From: Pluralibacter sp.
GTDB lineage: Bacteria > Pseudomonadota > Gammaproteobacteria > Enterobacterales > Enterobacteriaceae
Reading direction: 5' to 3'
DNA: 34,051 nucleotides
Assembly: GCF_019237635.1 (NCBI RefSeq)
Contig: NZ_JAFAGS010000126.1
Coordinates: 1 to 34,051 of the forward strand
Below the pieces are notes generated by a model, which was not told where the DNA came from, ran no database searches, and saw nothing but the letters and a program-made list of their open reading frames with translations. The stretch's first letter is position 1. Every line of letters begins with the position of its first letter. Of this stretch, positions 1 through 10,652 are shown piece after piece. The position numbers and the translations under genes were made by a program.

Positions 1-607
1 CCGACGGCAGTGGCTCCGGCAGTTGCGCCAGCCACAGCGTCCAGTCGGTTTTGTCGCGGGTCGGGTGCAGGAAGGTCATACCGTGGAACTGTTTATCTCC
101 CGCAAGCGACGGGCTTAAGACCGGTGTCAACGCCTCTTCAAACAGCAAGTCTCCTGCGTTCATGTGCGTGCCGAAGATGATAGCGGCGTCGTAGGGCTCG
201 GTTTTGAAATTCACCGAGTGCTCGGTCGTGGTAGTGAGGGCTATCTGTAGTTCGGGGAAACGCCGTTCGATGGCGACCAGCCGCGGCACCAGCCAGCGCA
301 TGGCGCAGGTCGGCGCTTTTAGCCGCACCCCCGTCTGTTGCTGGCGCGCTTTATCCGCGACGCTCAGCAGATGTCCAAATGCGCTCAACAGCTCAGGGTA
401 GAGGGCGCTGCCCTGCGGCGACAAGCGCAGTCCGCGCGCAAGCCGCTCAAACAGCGGAAAACCAAACCAGACCTCCAGCGTTGCAATCTTACGACTGACG
501 GCGCCCTGGGTCAGACACAACTCGCGGGCGGCGTGCGTCAGGTTCAGGTGACGGGCGGTAACGAGGAAGGTTTCCACCGCACTGAGCGGCAATGTGCTAC
601 GTGGCAT
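1..607 (-). CDS. LysR-family transcriptional regulator, 3' end cut by window edge
   Basis: Translating the minus strand from the ATG at 607 gives about 202 residues that stay open to the window edge, so the C-terminus is missing. The N-terminus reads MPRSTLPLSAVETFLVTARH, followed by a winged helix-turn-helix with the LysR signature (LTHAARELCLTQGAVSRKIA) and then FERLARGLRLSPQG. This is typical of LysR-type regulators, and the GcvA/DsdC-like subgroup is possible. The visible part of the effector domain starts near residue 95 (APTCAMRWLVPRLVAIERRFP). The gene diverges from the membrane-protein/aminotransferase/binding-protein genes to its right, the classic arrangement for a LysR activator and its target. 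An 18-base sequence upstream of this gene (631-648) recurs upstream of the aminotransferase, suggesting a shared operator. The inducer cannot be told from sequence. Confidence 0.9.
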   Translation of the reverse strand, partial: MPRSTLPLSAVETFLVTARHLNLTHAARELCLTQGAVSRKIATLEVWFGFPLFERLARGLRLSPQGSALYPELLSAFGHLLSVADKARQQQTGVRLKAPTCAMRWLVPRLVAIERRFPELQIALTTTTEHSVNFKTEPYDAAIIFGTHMNAGDLLFEEALTPVLSPSLAGDKQFHGMTFLHPTRDKTDWTLWLAQLPEPLPS

Positions 608-630
608 CGTGACTCCAGCTATGCAGTTGG

Positions 631-648
631 CTCATGGCTATTATGACA
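631..648 (+). promoter_or_regulatory. Candidate LysR operator, copy 1 of an 18-base repeat
   Basis: CTCATGGCTATTATGACA lies 24 bases upstream of the LysR-family start codon and recurs exactly at 1062-1079. It contains the interrupted dyad TCAT-N7-ATGA. That the LysR-type protein binds here is an inference from position, repetition and dyad symmetry. Confidence 0.5.
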
Positions 649-734
649 TGACAGTTTCGTTACCTGAAAGTAAACGAGACAGCGCGCTGCTGTAAACAAC
701 TGATACAGAGTTACACATAAGCGTCACACCCTGC

Positions 735-1034
735 ATGGTAATGTACGTCACTCTGAAGATTAATCAGGACGACGTAGTGCGCATCAGCATCATTCTACTT
801 TCATCGACAATCCAGCTCCTGTGCTGGTATGCGTTGCTGACGGTGATATTCGTCAACAGTATCCCGCATCCCTTCTGGCTGGCGGTGGTCGGCGTTTTTG
901 AGCGCGGTTCGTTTGAGTTTATCGCCGATTTTCTTACTCGCCTGCCGTCGCTGCTGACGCTGGGGCTCGCCGCCTGGCTGGTGCATCTGGATTTCTATCT
1001 CTACCGCAAAGCGCTGCAAAAGCTCGGGCTGTAA
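735..1034 (+). CDS. Small hydrophobic protein, probable inner-membrane protein of unknown function
   Basis: This 99-residue ORF starts MVMYVTLKINQDDVV. A second in-frame ATG two codons later (741) is an alternative start, and neither has a strong ribosome binding site. Two strongly hydrophobic stretches are visible at about residues 17-40 (ISIILLSSTIQLLCWYALLT) and 70-88, with a shorter one around 45-54, and the C-terminus is basic. This suggests an inner-membrane protein with two or three spans. I do not recognise the family. It sits between the divergent LysR gene and the aminotransferase, oriented like the latter. A 114-base gap containing the second copy of the 18-base repeat separates it from the aminotransferase, so it may have its own promoter. 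The plus-strand frame is the better candidate here because the minus-strand alternative overlaps it in a low-complexity Arg/Gln-rich frame. Confidence 0.55.
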   Translation: MVMYVTLKINQDDVVRISIILLSSTIQLLCWYALLTVIFVNSIPHPFWLAVVGVFERGSFEFIADFLTRLPSLLTLGLAAWLVHLDFYLYRKALQKLGL

Positions 1035-1061
1035 CTGCATGCGCCTGAGCCATGTTTTTTT

Positions 1062-1079
1062 CTCATGGCTATTATGACA
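1062..1079 (+). promoter_or_regulatory. Candidate LysR operator, copy 2 of the 18-base repeat
   Basis: This is an exact copy of the 18 bases at 631-648. It lies 69 bases upstream of the aminotransferase start, where a LysR-type activator usually binds (around -50 to -70). The 8-base head of the motif, CTCATGGC, appears again at 1098-1105. A short dyad, GACAA-N8-TTGTC, lies at 1076-1093. No other gene explains this 114-base gap. Confidence 0.5.
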
Positions 1080-1148
1080 ACAATTCGATTGTCTGCTCTC
1101 ATGGCATTGGTTTGAATACTTATGCATATTTCTTGAGGGGGCCTGACA

Positions 1149-2318
1149 ATGACTCTGCGTTCCGTGGTGAAAACCCGTTCAAAACTGCCCGATGTGGGCA
1201 CCACTATTTTTACCGTGATTGGGCAACTTTCAGCCCAGCATAACGCTATCAATCTTTCTCAGGGAGCACCCAATTTTGCCTGCGATCCAAAGCTGGTCGC
1301 GGGCGTAACGCGGGCAATGAGTGAAGGGCATAACCAGTATGCGCCGATGACCGGATTACAGGCGCTGAAGACGCGTATCGCGCAGAAAATTGCCGGGCTC
1401 TACGGTACCTGCTATGACGAAGAGAGCGAAGTGCTGGTCACCGCCAGCGCCAGTGAAGGGATCTACTCGGCCATTAGCGGCCTGGTGCATCCGGGCGATG
1501 AGGTTATTTATTTTGAGCCGTCGTTCGACAGCTATGCGCCTGTCGTCCGGCTACAGGGGGCTACCCCGGTCGCCATTAAGCTGACGGTGCCCGATTTTAC
1601 GGTCAACTGGGATGAAGTGCGCGCCACCATCACGCCGCGTACCCGGATGATCATCGTCAACACGCCGCATAACCCGAGCGGCAAGGTATTCAGCGCTGAG
1701 GATTTACAGCAGCTGGCGCAGGTGACCCGCAATACTGATATCGTCATTCTGTCTGATGAGGTGTACGAGCATGTGGTCTTCGACGGACAGTCGCATCACG
1801 GAATGGCGACGCACCCGCAGCTTGCCGAGCGCAGCGTGATTATCTCGTCCTTTGGCAAAACCTACCATGTGACCGGCTGGCGCGTCGGTTATTGCGTCGC
1901 ACCCGCGGCGCTGATGGATGAAATCTGCAAGGTCCATCAGTTTTTGATGTTTTCTGCTGATACGCCTATGCAGCACGCGTTCGTTGAGCACATGAACGAT
2001 CCGCAGACCTGGCTTACGCTTTGTGCGTTTTATCAGCGCAAGCGCGATCTGCTACAGACGCTGCTTGCTGAATCGCCGTTTCGCCTGCTGCCGAGCCAGG
2101 GTTCATTCTTCCTGCTGGCGGATTACAGCCATTTCAGCGAGGAGAGCGACAGCGAGATGGTGAAACGGCTGATTGTGGACAACGGCGTCGCCACGATCCC
2201 GTTGTCAGCGTTCTATACCGATGGTACTGATAACAAACTTATTCGCCTGTCTTTTGCCAAAGATGACGCGACGTTACGGGCAGGTGCTGAAGCCTTGTGC
2301 CGGGTGAAACCACGTTAA
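1149..2318 (+). CDS. PLP-dependent aminotransferase, YbdL-like (methionine/aromatic)
   Basis: The 389-residue protein has the fold-type I aminotransferase landmarks: NLSQGAPNF near residue 35, NQYAPMTGLQAL (62-73), the substrate/PLP loop NTPHNPSG (171-178, Asn175), LSDEVYEH (201-208, PLP-ring Asp203) and the Schiff-base lysine Lys237 in SSFGKTYHVTGWRVGYCVAP. It resembles E. coli YbdL, a methionine/aromatic aminotransferase of about 386 residues, over its whole length, but differs enough to be a paralogue or a distinct subfamily. It should transfer an amino group from an amino acid, probably methionine or an aromatic one, to a 2-oxo acid in the cytoplasm. The start is well supported by GAGGGGGC six bases upstream. 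The binding-protein gene follows after 12 bases, so the two are probably co-transcribed. Exact substrate is uncertain. Confidence 0.88.
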   Translation: MTLRSVVKTRSKLPDVGTTIFTVIGQLSAQHNAINLSQGAPNFACDPKLVAGVTRAMSEGHNQYAPMTGLQALKTRIAQKIAGLYGTCYDEESEVLVTASASEGIYSAISGLVHPGDEVIYFEPSFDSYAPVVRLQGATPVAIKLTVPDFTVNWDEVRATITPRTRMIIVNTPHNPSGKVFSAEDLQQLAQVTRNTDIVILSDEVYEHVVFDGQSHHGMATHPQLAERSVIISSFGKTYHVTGWRVGYCVAPAALMDEICKVHQFLMFSADTPMQHAFVEHMNDPQTWLTLCAFYQRKRDLLQTLLAESPFRLLPSQGSFFLLADYSHFSEESDSEMVKRLIVDNGVATIPLSAFYTDGTDNKLIRLSFAKDDATLRAGAEALCRVKPR

Positions 2319-2330
2319 GGAATGTAAGCC

Positions 2331-3104
2331 ATGAAACTAAAAGCATTAATTCTGGGCATGGGCCTGCTGTGCTCGCTGTCATCCTTTGCGGCTGGCGAGT
2401 TGCGTTTTGGCGTGGAAGCGGAGTATCCGCCGTTCGAAAGCCGTAACGCCGCCGGAGAACTACAGGGTTTTGATATTGATTTAGGCAACGCGATTTGCCA
2501 GGCCGCGCAGCTCAAATGCAGTTGGGTGGAAACCTCATTTGATGCGCTGATCCCGGGGCTGGTGGCGAAAAAATTCGATGCCATTAACTCGGCGATGAAC
2601 ATCACTGAACAACGGCGTAAGAGCATTGATTTCACCCAGCCGATTTATCGTATTCCGTCGCAGCTGGTGGGCAAATCCGGTAGCGGGATGGAGGCGACCC
2701 CGGAAGGACTGAAAGGTAAAACGATTGGCGTACTGCAGGGCTCTATCCAGGAAACGTTCGCCAAAGAGCACTGGGAGAAACAGGGTGTCACCGTGGTCTC
2801 GTATAAAGATCAGAATCTGGCGTGGGCCGACCTGCTCAACGGCCGCATTGACGCCTCGCTGGTGATGTCCGCCGCCGGACAGGCCGGGTTCCTCAGCAAA
2901 CCGCAGGGGAAAGGGTTCGGCTTTATCGGCAAACCGGTAGCGGATGACACGATTCTTGGCAGCGGTATCGGTTTTGGTCTGCGCAAAGGCGATGACGCCA
3001 CCCAAAAACAGCTTGATGCGGCCATTGATAAGGTTCGGGCTGACGGGACTATCGATAAGCTGGCGGCGAAATACTTCCCGGGTATCAACGTCAGCGTAAA
3101 ATAA
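2331..3104 (+). CDS. Periplasmic polar amino-acid binding protein (HisJ/ArgT/ArtJ family), no permease alongside
   Basis: The 257-residue protein has a Sec signal peptide: lysines at 2 and 4, a hydrophobic core, and likely cleavage after SSFA near residue 20. The mature part has the family-3 solute-binding landmarks: LRFGVEAEYPPFESR, GFDIDLGNAIC, SFDALIPGLVAKKFDAINSAM and an RRKSIDFTQPIY hinge. Basic or polar amino acids are the usual ligands of this family. AAGGA stands nine bases before the ATG, and the gene is 12 bases behind the aminotransferase. No membrane permease or ATPase gene is nearby and a strong terminator follows. The protein may share a permease encoded elsewhere, as ArgT shares HisQMP. 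Pairing with an aminotransferase suggests uptake and catabolism of one amino acid; this is inference. Confidence 0.9.
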   Translation: MKLKALILGMGLLCSLSSFAAGELRFGVEAEYPPFESRNAAGELQGFDIDLGNAICQAAQLKCSWVETSFDALIPGLVAKKFDAINSAMNITEQRRKSIDFTQPIYRIPSQLVGKSGSGMEATPEGLKGKTIGVLQGSIQETFAKEHWEKQGVTVVSYKDQNLAWADLLNGRIDASLVMSAAGQAGFLSKPQGKGFGFIGKPVADDTILGSGIGFGLRKGDDATQKQLDAAIDKVRADGTIDKLAAKYFPGINVSVK

Positions 3105-3121
3105 TCGCCTCGCGTTCTTTC

Positions 3122-3155
3122 GCCCTGGTCTGTGATGTCACGCCAGGGCTTTTTT
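3122..3155 (+). terminator. Rho-independent terminator of the aminotransferase/binding-protein unit
   Basis: The stem GCCCTGG (3122-3128) pairs with CCAGGGC (3143-3149) and is followed by six T (3150-3155). It starts 17 bases after the binding-protein stop codon. Confidence 0.85.
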
Positions 3156-3278
3156 ATACGTATCTTTACACCTGCTGTTTTCCTGCGCTGATACAGAAAT
3201 TTTTTCCAGCTTTGGACGTATTTTCAACGGTCAACAATTGGATTATCAATCATTTTTGTCTAGAGTGGGCGCTCTTGA

Positions 3279-4985
<1,707 letters not shown>

Positions 4986-4995
4986 TCCGCGCAGC

Positions 4996-5022
4996 CAGCC
5001 GCCCGCGTTCAGTGGGCGGCTG
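4996..5022. terminator. Hairpin between convergent opgD and methyltransferase genes
   Basis: CAGCCGCCC (4996-5004) pairs perfectly with GGGCGGCTG (5014-5022) around a nine-base loop. Neither side has a T-run, so termination would be weak or Rho-assisted. It sits 11 bases after the opgD stop and 8 bases before the opposing stop. Confidence 0.5.
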
Positions 5023-5029
5023 AATGTTC

Positions 5030-5689
5030 TCAGGCGTTTACCCGCGCCAGCGTAAAACCATCCCAGCCCTTCATTCCGACCGTTTGCAGCGCCGTTACCG
5101 TTAGCCGCGGATTATTCCCCATCAGCGCTATAAATTCCCGTACGCCCTGAACCCGATCGTCATCACAGTCAGGTTCGGTGACCTTACCTTCACGCACCAC
5201 GTTGTCGCCGATAATAAGCGTACCGGGGCGGGAGTAGTGGAGCGCCCACCGCAGATAGTGGGGGTTATTCGGCTTGTCGGCGTCGATAAAAATAAGGTCG
5301 AAAGGGGCAATATCCCCAAGCGCGGAGAGTGAGGCGAGCGCCGGACCTTCTATCACGTCGACCCGATCGTCTACCCCTGCGAGCTGCAGATTCTGTCGGG
5401 CAACTCTGGCATGACGCTCATCGTATTCCAGGGTGATAAGCTTACCGTTTGCCGGTAGCTCGCGCGCCATCCAGATGGTACTGTATCCACCGAGCGTACC
5501 GATCTCCAGAATACGCTCGGCCCCCGCAATACGGACCAGGAGCGCCAGTAGCTGACCTTGGTTGGCCGCTACGTCGATGGCAGGCAGTCCGGCACGCTGG
5601 TTGTTTTCCAGTACAGCCTCTAGCACCGCGTCTTGGGGGATCAGCGTATCAATCAGATAATTATCAACTTTACTCCAGATATTCTGCAT
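5030..5689 (-). CDS. Class I SAM-dependent O-methyltransferase (family 3, YrrM/catechol-type)
   Basis: This 219-residue protein has the O-methyltransferase family 3 pattern. An N-terminal cap (LPAIDVAANQGQLLALLVRI) leads into SAM motif I, ILEIGTLGGYSTIWMA, near residues 60-76. An acidic residue in TLEYDERH binds the SAM ribose. The metal-binding signature LIFIDADKPNN lies near residue 131, and IIGDNVVREG follows. Members are cation-dependent enzymes that methylate small catechol-like molecules, but the substrate cannot be assigned. The start at 5689 has GAGGT about nine bases upstream. The gene runs against opgD and diverges from ydcF. The shared 225-base region upstream contains the palindrome at 5784-5796. 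I know of no E. coli K-12 gene at this position, so it may be lineage-specific. Confidence 0.9.
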   Translation of the reverse strand: MQNIWSKVDNYLIDTLIPQDAVLEAVLENNQRAGLPAIDVAANQGQLLALLVRIAGAERILEIGTLGGYSTIWMARELPANGKLITLEYDERHARVARQNLQLAGVDDRVDVIEGPALASLSALGDIAPFDLIFIDADKPNNPHYLRWALHYSRPGTLIIGDNVVREGKVTEPDCDDDRVQGVREFIALMGNNPRLTVTALQTVGMKGWDGFTLARVNA

Positions 5690-5783
5690 AACGGTAGATA
5701 CCTCACTGTTGTCCTGGCTGGGTTGAGAATAGCGTATGCTGAGCGTTCAGCACATCAGGATAGCAGGTATTGCTCGAGAGTAA

Positions 5784-5796
5784 GTGACGATGTCAC
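5784..5796. promoter_or_regulatory. 13-base palindrome GTGAC-GAT-GTCAC (copy 1 of 3)
   Basis: The palindrome lies in the divergent intergenic region between the O-methyltransferase and ydcF. The same arms with a different 3-base centre occur at 26101-26113 and 33613-33625. It looks like a site for a dimeric regulator, but I cannot name one. Confidence 0.4.
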
Positions 5797-5914
5797 CTGC
5801 CATCACGGGTAGCGACAGGGTACAATTAATCCGGATTACGGCGTAAGCGGGTGCGATACATGCGCGCCAATGTTACGCTGCGCTATGGCTGACGAATTCA
5901 AGGAGTGTTTATCG

Positions 5915-6703
5915 ATGACCTTTCCACATCTGGCTGAAACAACGCTGAACGCCGCAAACCGCATTGGCGAATGGCTGGCGCAGAATGATTTTGCTTCGCC
6001 GCCGCTGGCGGTTGACGCCGACTGCGTGGTGCTGGCCGGTAACGCCGTTATCCCGACCATCGATGCCGCTTGCCGCCTGAGCGCTGAGAACCGTACGCTG
6101 CTGATAAGCGGCGGTATCGGTCATTCCACTCCCTTTTTGTATGCCGCGGTGGCCCGCCATCCGCGTTATCGCGTTCTGCAAACCACCGGGCGGGCGGAAG
6201 CCGACATTCTTGCGGATATCGCTCACCAGTTCTGGAACATTCCCCGCGAGCGTATTCTCGTGGAGGATAAGTCCACTAACTGCGGAGAGAACGCCCGCTT
6301 TACACGCGATATGCTTGAAGCGCAGGGGATAACCGTGCGCAACGGTATTGTGGTACAGGACCCGACCATGCAGCGTCGCACGATGGCGACCTTTGCTCGC
6401 GTCTGGGAAGGCACGGAAAATGCGCCGCACTGGATGAGCTATCCCGGGTATTTACCGGTGTTGCATAACGGTGATGATGGGCTGGCGTTCATCCACGAGG
6501 CGCAGGACGTCTGGCCGGTAGGTCGCTACCTCTCATTACTGCTGGGCGAACTTCCCCGTCTGCAGGACGATGCGAACGGCTACGGGCCGCGCGGTCGCGG
6601 GTTTATTGCTCATGTTGATATCCCGGAGGCGGTGCAGGAGGCCTGGCATACCCTGCAGCAGGATGCTTTACTGCGCGACGCGCTTGCCAGTCGTTCTCTG
6701 TAA
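5915..6703 (+). CDS. ydcF: YdcF family protein (DUF218, SAM-binding)
   Basis: The protein is 262 residues from the ATG at 5915, chosen because AAGGAG stands 10 bases upstream. An in-frame ATG at 5870 would add 15 residues but lacks such a site. It aligns along its length with E. coli YdcF (266 residues): VLAGNAVIPTIDAACRL, LLISGGIGHSTPFLY, TTGRAEADILADIAHQFW, STNCGENARF, VVQDPTMQRRTMATF and GYGPRGRGFIAHVD. DUF218 proteins have a Rossmann-like fold, and E. coli YdcF has been shown to bind S-adenosylmethionine; its physiological role is not established. It ends in a strong terminator and lies upstream of fumC, whereas in E. coli it neighbours hrpA and aldA. Confidence 0.95.
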   Translation: MTFPHLAETTLNAANRIGEWLAQNDFASPPLAVDADCVVLAGNAVIPTIDAACRLSAENRTLLISGGIGHSTPFLYAAVARHPRYRVLQTTGRAEADILADIAHQFWNIPRERILVEDKSTNCGENARFTRDMLEAQGITVRNGIVVQDPTMQRRTMATFARVWEGTENAPHWMSYPGYLPVLHNGDDGLAFIHEAQDVWPVGRYLSLLLGELPRLQDDANGYGPRGRGFIAHVDIPEAVQEAWHTLQQDALLRDALASRSL

Positions 6704-6708
6704 GATGA

Positions 6709-6746
6709 TGCCCGTTTGCGATGTCGCGTCGTAAACGGGCATTTTG
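6709..6746 (+). terminator. Rho-independent terminator after ydcF
   Basis: TGCCCGTTTGCGA (6709-6721) pairs with TCGTAAACGGGCA (6729-6741) with one small irregularity. ATTTTG follows. The stem begins six bases after the ydcF stop codon. Confidence 0.8.
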
Positions 6747-6810
6747 TGTTATAGCCGTGTTAGTTTCACGCCTGCCGTTCGACCTCTCCTCGCTGGTGTT
6801 ACATCCCGTT

Positions 6811-6829
6811 TTGGCACAAAGAACCAAAA
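6811..6829 (+). promoter_or_regulatory. Candidate SoxS/MarA/Rob (Mar/Sox) box upstream of fumC
   Basis: TTGGCACAAAGAACCAAAA matches the Mar/Sox consensus AYNGCACNNWNNRYYAAAY at all but its first and last specified positions. It lies 101 bases upstream of the fumC start. fumC is an established SoxRS target in E. coli. Promoter elements downstream, with TATCTT/TTTAATACT around 6841-6852, are less certain. Confidence 0.6.
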
Positions 6830-6929
6830 CAAAATGGGAATATCTTTAATACTAAGCCTTGTGTCATCGCATTGATGTCCGGTGAGCCGTGTCAGTGAAT
6901 CCCTTCACTTTATTTTCAAGGAGAAAGTA

Positions 6930-8322
<1,393 letters not shown>

Positions 8323-8333
<11 letters not shown>

Positions 8334-9255
8334 CCAGCCACAGGTGCAGCCGGGGGATCATTAACCGCATCGGCTGCGCCTCGGGTTTATAGCGGTACTG
8401 CACGTTCCCGGCATCATAGTTCAGCAGTTCGCCGATATCCGGAATGCTGACGCCTTTATTGCCGGAAAGGAGGGCAATCATCGGGCTGGGACAGGCGTAT
8501 TGCACCTGCTTTTGCGCCCCGAAGTACCAGACGCGGGCGATGGGCTGCACCTTTACCGGCCGTTTAATCTTAAGCCTTGCCCGTTCGGGCAGGGCGGCGA
8601 TGTCCTGATATTCCTGCTCAAGCTTGGCCTGCCACTGCTCACGGGTAAATGGCGTCACCGCGCGTGGCGCTTTCAGGCTTCTCTCCAGTTGAGCCAGCAC
8701 CTCATCGCGGGTCAGATTCTTGATGATATGTTTATTCGCCCAACCGAAACGAATTGTACCTGGGTTGCGCAACAGCGTCAGGGAACGGTAGGCGTTGAGG
8801 GTGATTAATCCCGGCAGATGGTGGTGCACCCACTCAAAACGGGCGGCGGAGGGCAGGCCGGAATCCTCGGTGACAATCTTCTCAAATGCGGTTTTTAGCG
8901 TGTTCACCCGAGTGATGCGTTCTTCCAGCGCCTGATACTGAACGCTGTCGCACTGCAGGCAGATAACGCCGGGCAGGCGCGTGGCGGCCTTACTGCTGCG
9001 GTTTTCCGACTGCTGGTGGATAAACAGATGGCTAAAGTGCTGCAGGGCCATCGTAAGGGCAGTGGCGCCCAGATGCTGTTTGACGGCGATGGTATCCATC
9101 GGGTCATGTTCCCGCGCTTTGCTGACTTCCGGTAGCGCAAAAACGCGCGCCGCCAGCAGACGGCAGGCCTGCAACTGATGCGAAACGGCCTGAACCTCGT
9201 GCTCAAGTTCGCGAAACGTCGACGTCAGCCGTTCAATCAGATCGTAATTGGCCAT
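8323..9255 (-). CDS. tus: Tus, replication terminus site-binding protein
   Basis: This 310-residue protein is one residue longer than E. coli Tus and similar throughout ([80 protein letters not shown]). Tus is a monomer that binds Ter DNA and stops a replication fork, with its DnaB helicase, from one side only. GAAGG stands seven bases before the start. The Ter core at 9266-9281 lies only 10 bases upstream of the start codon, so bound Tus should also repress its own gene, as known in E. coli. The gene converges on and overlaps fumC by 11 bases, and lies downstream of rstA-rstB on the same strand. Confidence 0.98.
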
Positions 9256-9262
9256 AAGACCT

Positions 9263-9285
9263 TCATTAGTTACAACATACTAGTG
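9263..9285 (-). other. Replication termination (Ter) site, TerB-like
   Basis: Read on the minus strand, the 16-base core AGTATGTTGTAACTAA (9266-9281) is an exact match to the Ter core, within a 23-base site. It keeps the G-C pair whose cytosine (C6) flips into Tus when the fork arrives from the blocking side. By analogy with TerB next to E. coli tus, the blocked direction is that of tus transcription. Forks moving from high to low coordinates should therefore be arrested, and forks moving the other way should pass. Confidence 0.95.
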
Positions 9286-9326
9286 AGTTTACTATAACCT
9301 CAACTCTGGCATCGTGCAAACACGTG

Positions 9327-10628
9327 TCAGACAGGGAGAGGCAGAGTGACGTTGTGGTAAATCGGCCAGCTAAAACAGAAACGAGCGCCGCCAAGCGGGC
9401 TGGCGTCACAGGAGACGCTGCCGGACATCGCCTGGGCAATCGAATGGACGATAGCCAGACCCAGCCCACAGCCGCCGGTGGCGCGATCGCGGCTGGGATC
9501 CAGGCGAACAAAGGGTTCGAACACGCGCTCGCGCTCGTCGGCGGCAATCCCCGGCCCGTCATCGTCGACAAGCAGGGTCGCGCGTGAATCCTGCAACAGC
9601 AGGCTCACCTGAATACGCTGGTTACTGTAGCGCATGGCATTGTTGACAAGGTTATCCAGCACGCGCTCCATCAGGCGCATGTCGAGCGCGCCGTAATCAC
9701 CCATCGTCAGTTGGCTGAGGGCCACCTCGCGCTGCGGGTTAACGGTCTGAATATCCTCAACATGGGTCGTAATCCACGCCGGAAGATCCGGTGTGGTTAG
9801 GGTCAGTTCATTTTGCGGACGGTCAAGACGGGCATAGGTCAGCAATTCCTGAATCAGCGCCTCAAGCTGGCCAATATCGCGGTTAAGAGCCTGAGACTCC
9901 GCTTCCGAGAGGTTTTCGCTCATCTCAAGGCGGTAGCGCAGGCGCACCAACGGCGTTCTGAGTTCGTGCGCGATGCCGTCGATCAGCTGTTTTTTACTGG
10001 CGATAAGGGCATTGATGTTATCCGCCATCTGGTTGAAGGCTACGCCAAGCCGCTCAAAGCCGGAGGTACTGTCAAAGTGGATACGTTCGCTCAGATGCCC
10101 CTCGCCAAAGCGCTGAGCGGCGCTTTCAATTTTGAGCATGTCCTCCCAGTGCGGGCGCATCCAGAGGAAAACGGGAAACGCCAGCGAAACGGCGATAAAT
10201 GCCATCAGCGCCATATCCAGCAGCCGCATCTGATGCAGAAAATAGAGATAGGGGACAGGTCCGACGGCCAGCACGTAGTGGCTGCGCGGAATGCGCTGGA
10301 TAAAGGTGTACTGATCGTCAAGCGCGACGATATCGCCTGCGCGCAGATGCTGCATGGAATCTTCCGCCAGGTGGAATTTGCTCAGCGGTTCGATGCGCAG
10401 ATCGAACGACAGATTCAGGTCCAGCTCTTTGAGCGTTTTGCTCCAGTCGCGGGGCGGGATTTCGCGTAATTCGCTGCGCATCAGGTACAGCGAGCTTTTC
10501 ATCAGATCGTCCAGCGACTGTCGGCCTGCGCGTTCGGCGGTAAATTTATACACCAGCCCGACCAGCATGGTCATCACGAGGAAGCAGACAAACAGCAGCA
10601 GGTAGAACTGCACGAAGAGTTTTTTCAT
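9327..10628 (-). CDS. rstB: Sensor histidine kinase RstB
   Basis: This 433-residue protein is the same length as E. coli RstB. It has TM1 at about residues 6-28, a periplasmic sensing domain to about 135, TM2 at about 136-156 and a HAMP linker. The dimerisation/phosphoacceptor helix is IDGIAHELRTPLVRLR, with the phosphorylated His at 221. The ATP-binding core has an N-box (MERVLDNLVNNAMRYS) and G-boxes (DDDGPGIAADER, GGCGLGLAI). RstB phosphorylates RstA. In E. coli the pair belongs to the PhoPQ-controlled acid and Mg2+ response. The gene starts 24 bases after rstA ends, on the same strand, so they form one operon. The 71-base gap to tus contains the Ter site. All catalytic motifs are present. 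Confidence 0.97.
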   Translation of the reverse strand: MKKLFVQFYLLLFVCFLVMTMLVGLVYKFTAERAGRQSLDDLMKSSLYLMRSELREIPPRDWSKTLKELDLNLSFDLRIEPLSKFHLAEDSMQHLRAGDIVALDDQYTFIQRIPRSHYVLAVGPVPYLYFLHQMRLLDMALMAFIAVSLAFPVFLWMRPHWEDMLKIESAAQRFGEGHLSERIHFDSTSGFERLGVAFNQMADNINALIASKKQLIDGIAHELRTPLVRLRYRLEMSENLSEAESQALNRDIGQLEALIQELLTYARLDRPQNELTLTTPDLPAWITTHVEDIQTVNPQREVALSQLTMGDYGALDMRLMERVLDNLVNNAMRYSNQRIQVSLLLQDSRATLLVDDDGPGIAADERERVFEPFVRLDPSRDRATGGCGLGLAIVHSIAQAMSGSVSCDASPLGGARFCFSWPIYHNVTLPLPV

Positions 10629-10652
10629 TTCCGGCCCCGAACGAGTGGCGAA

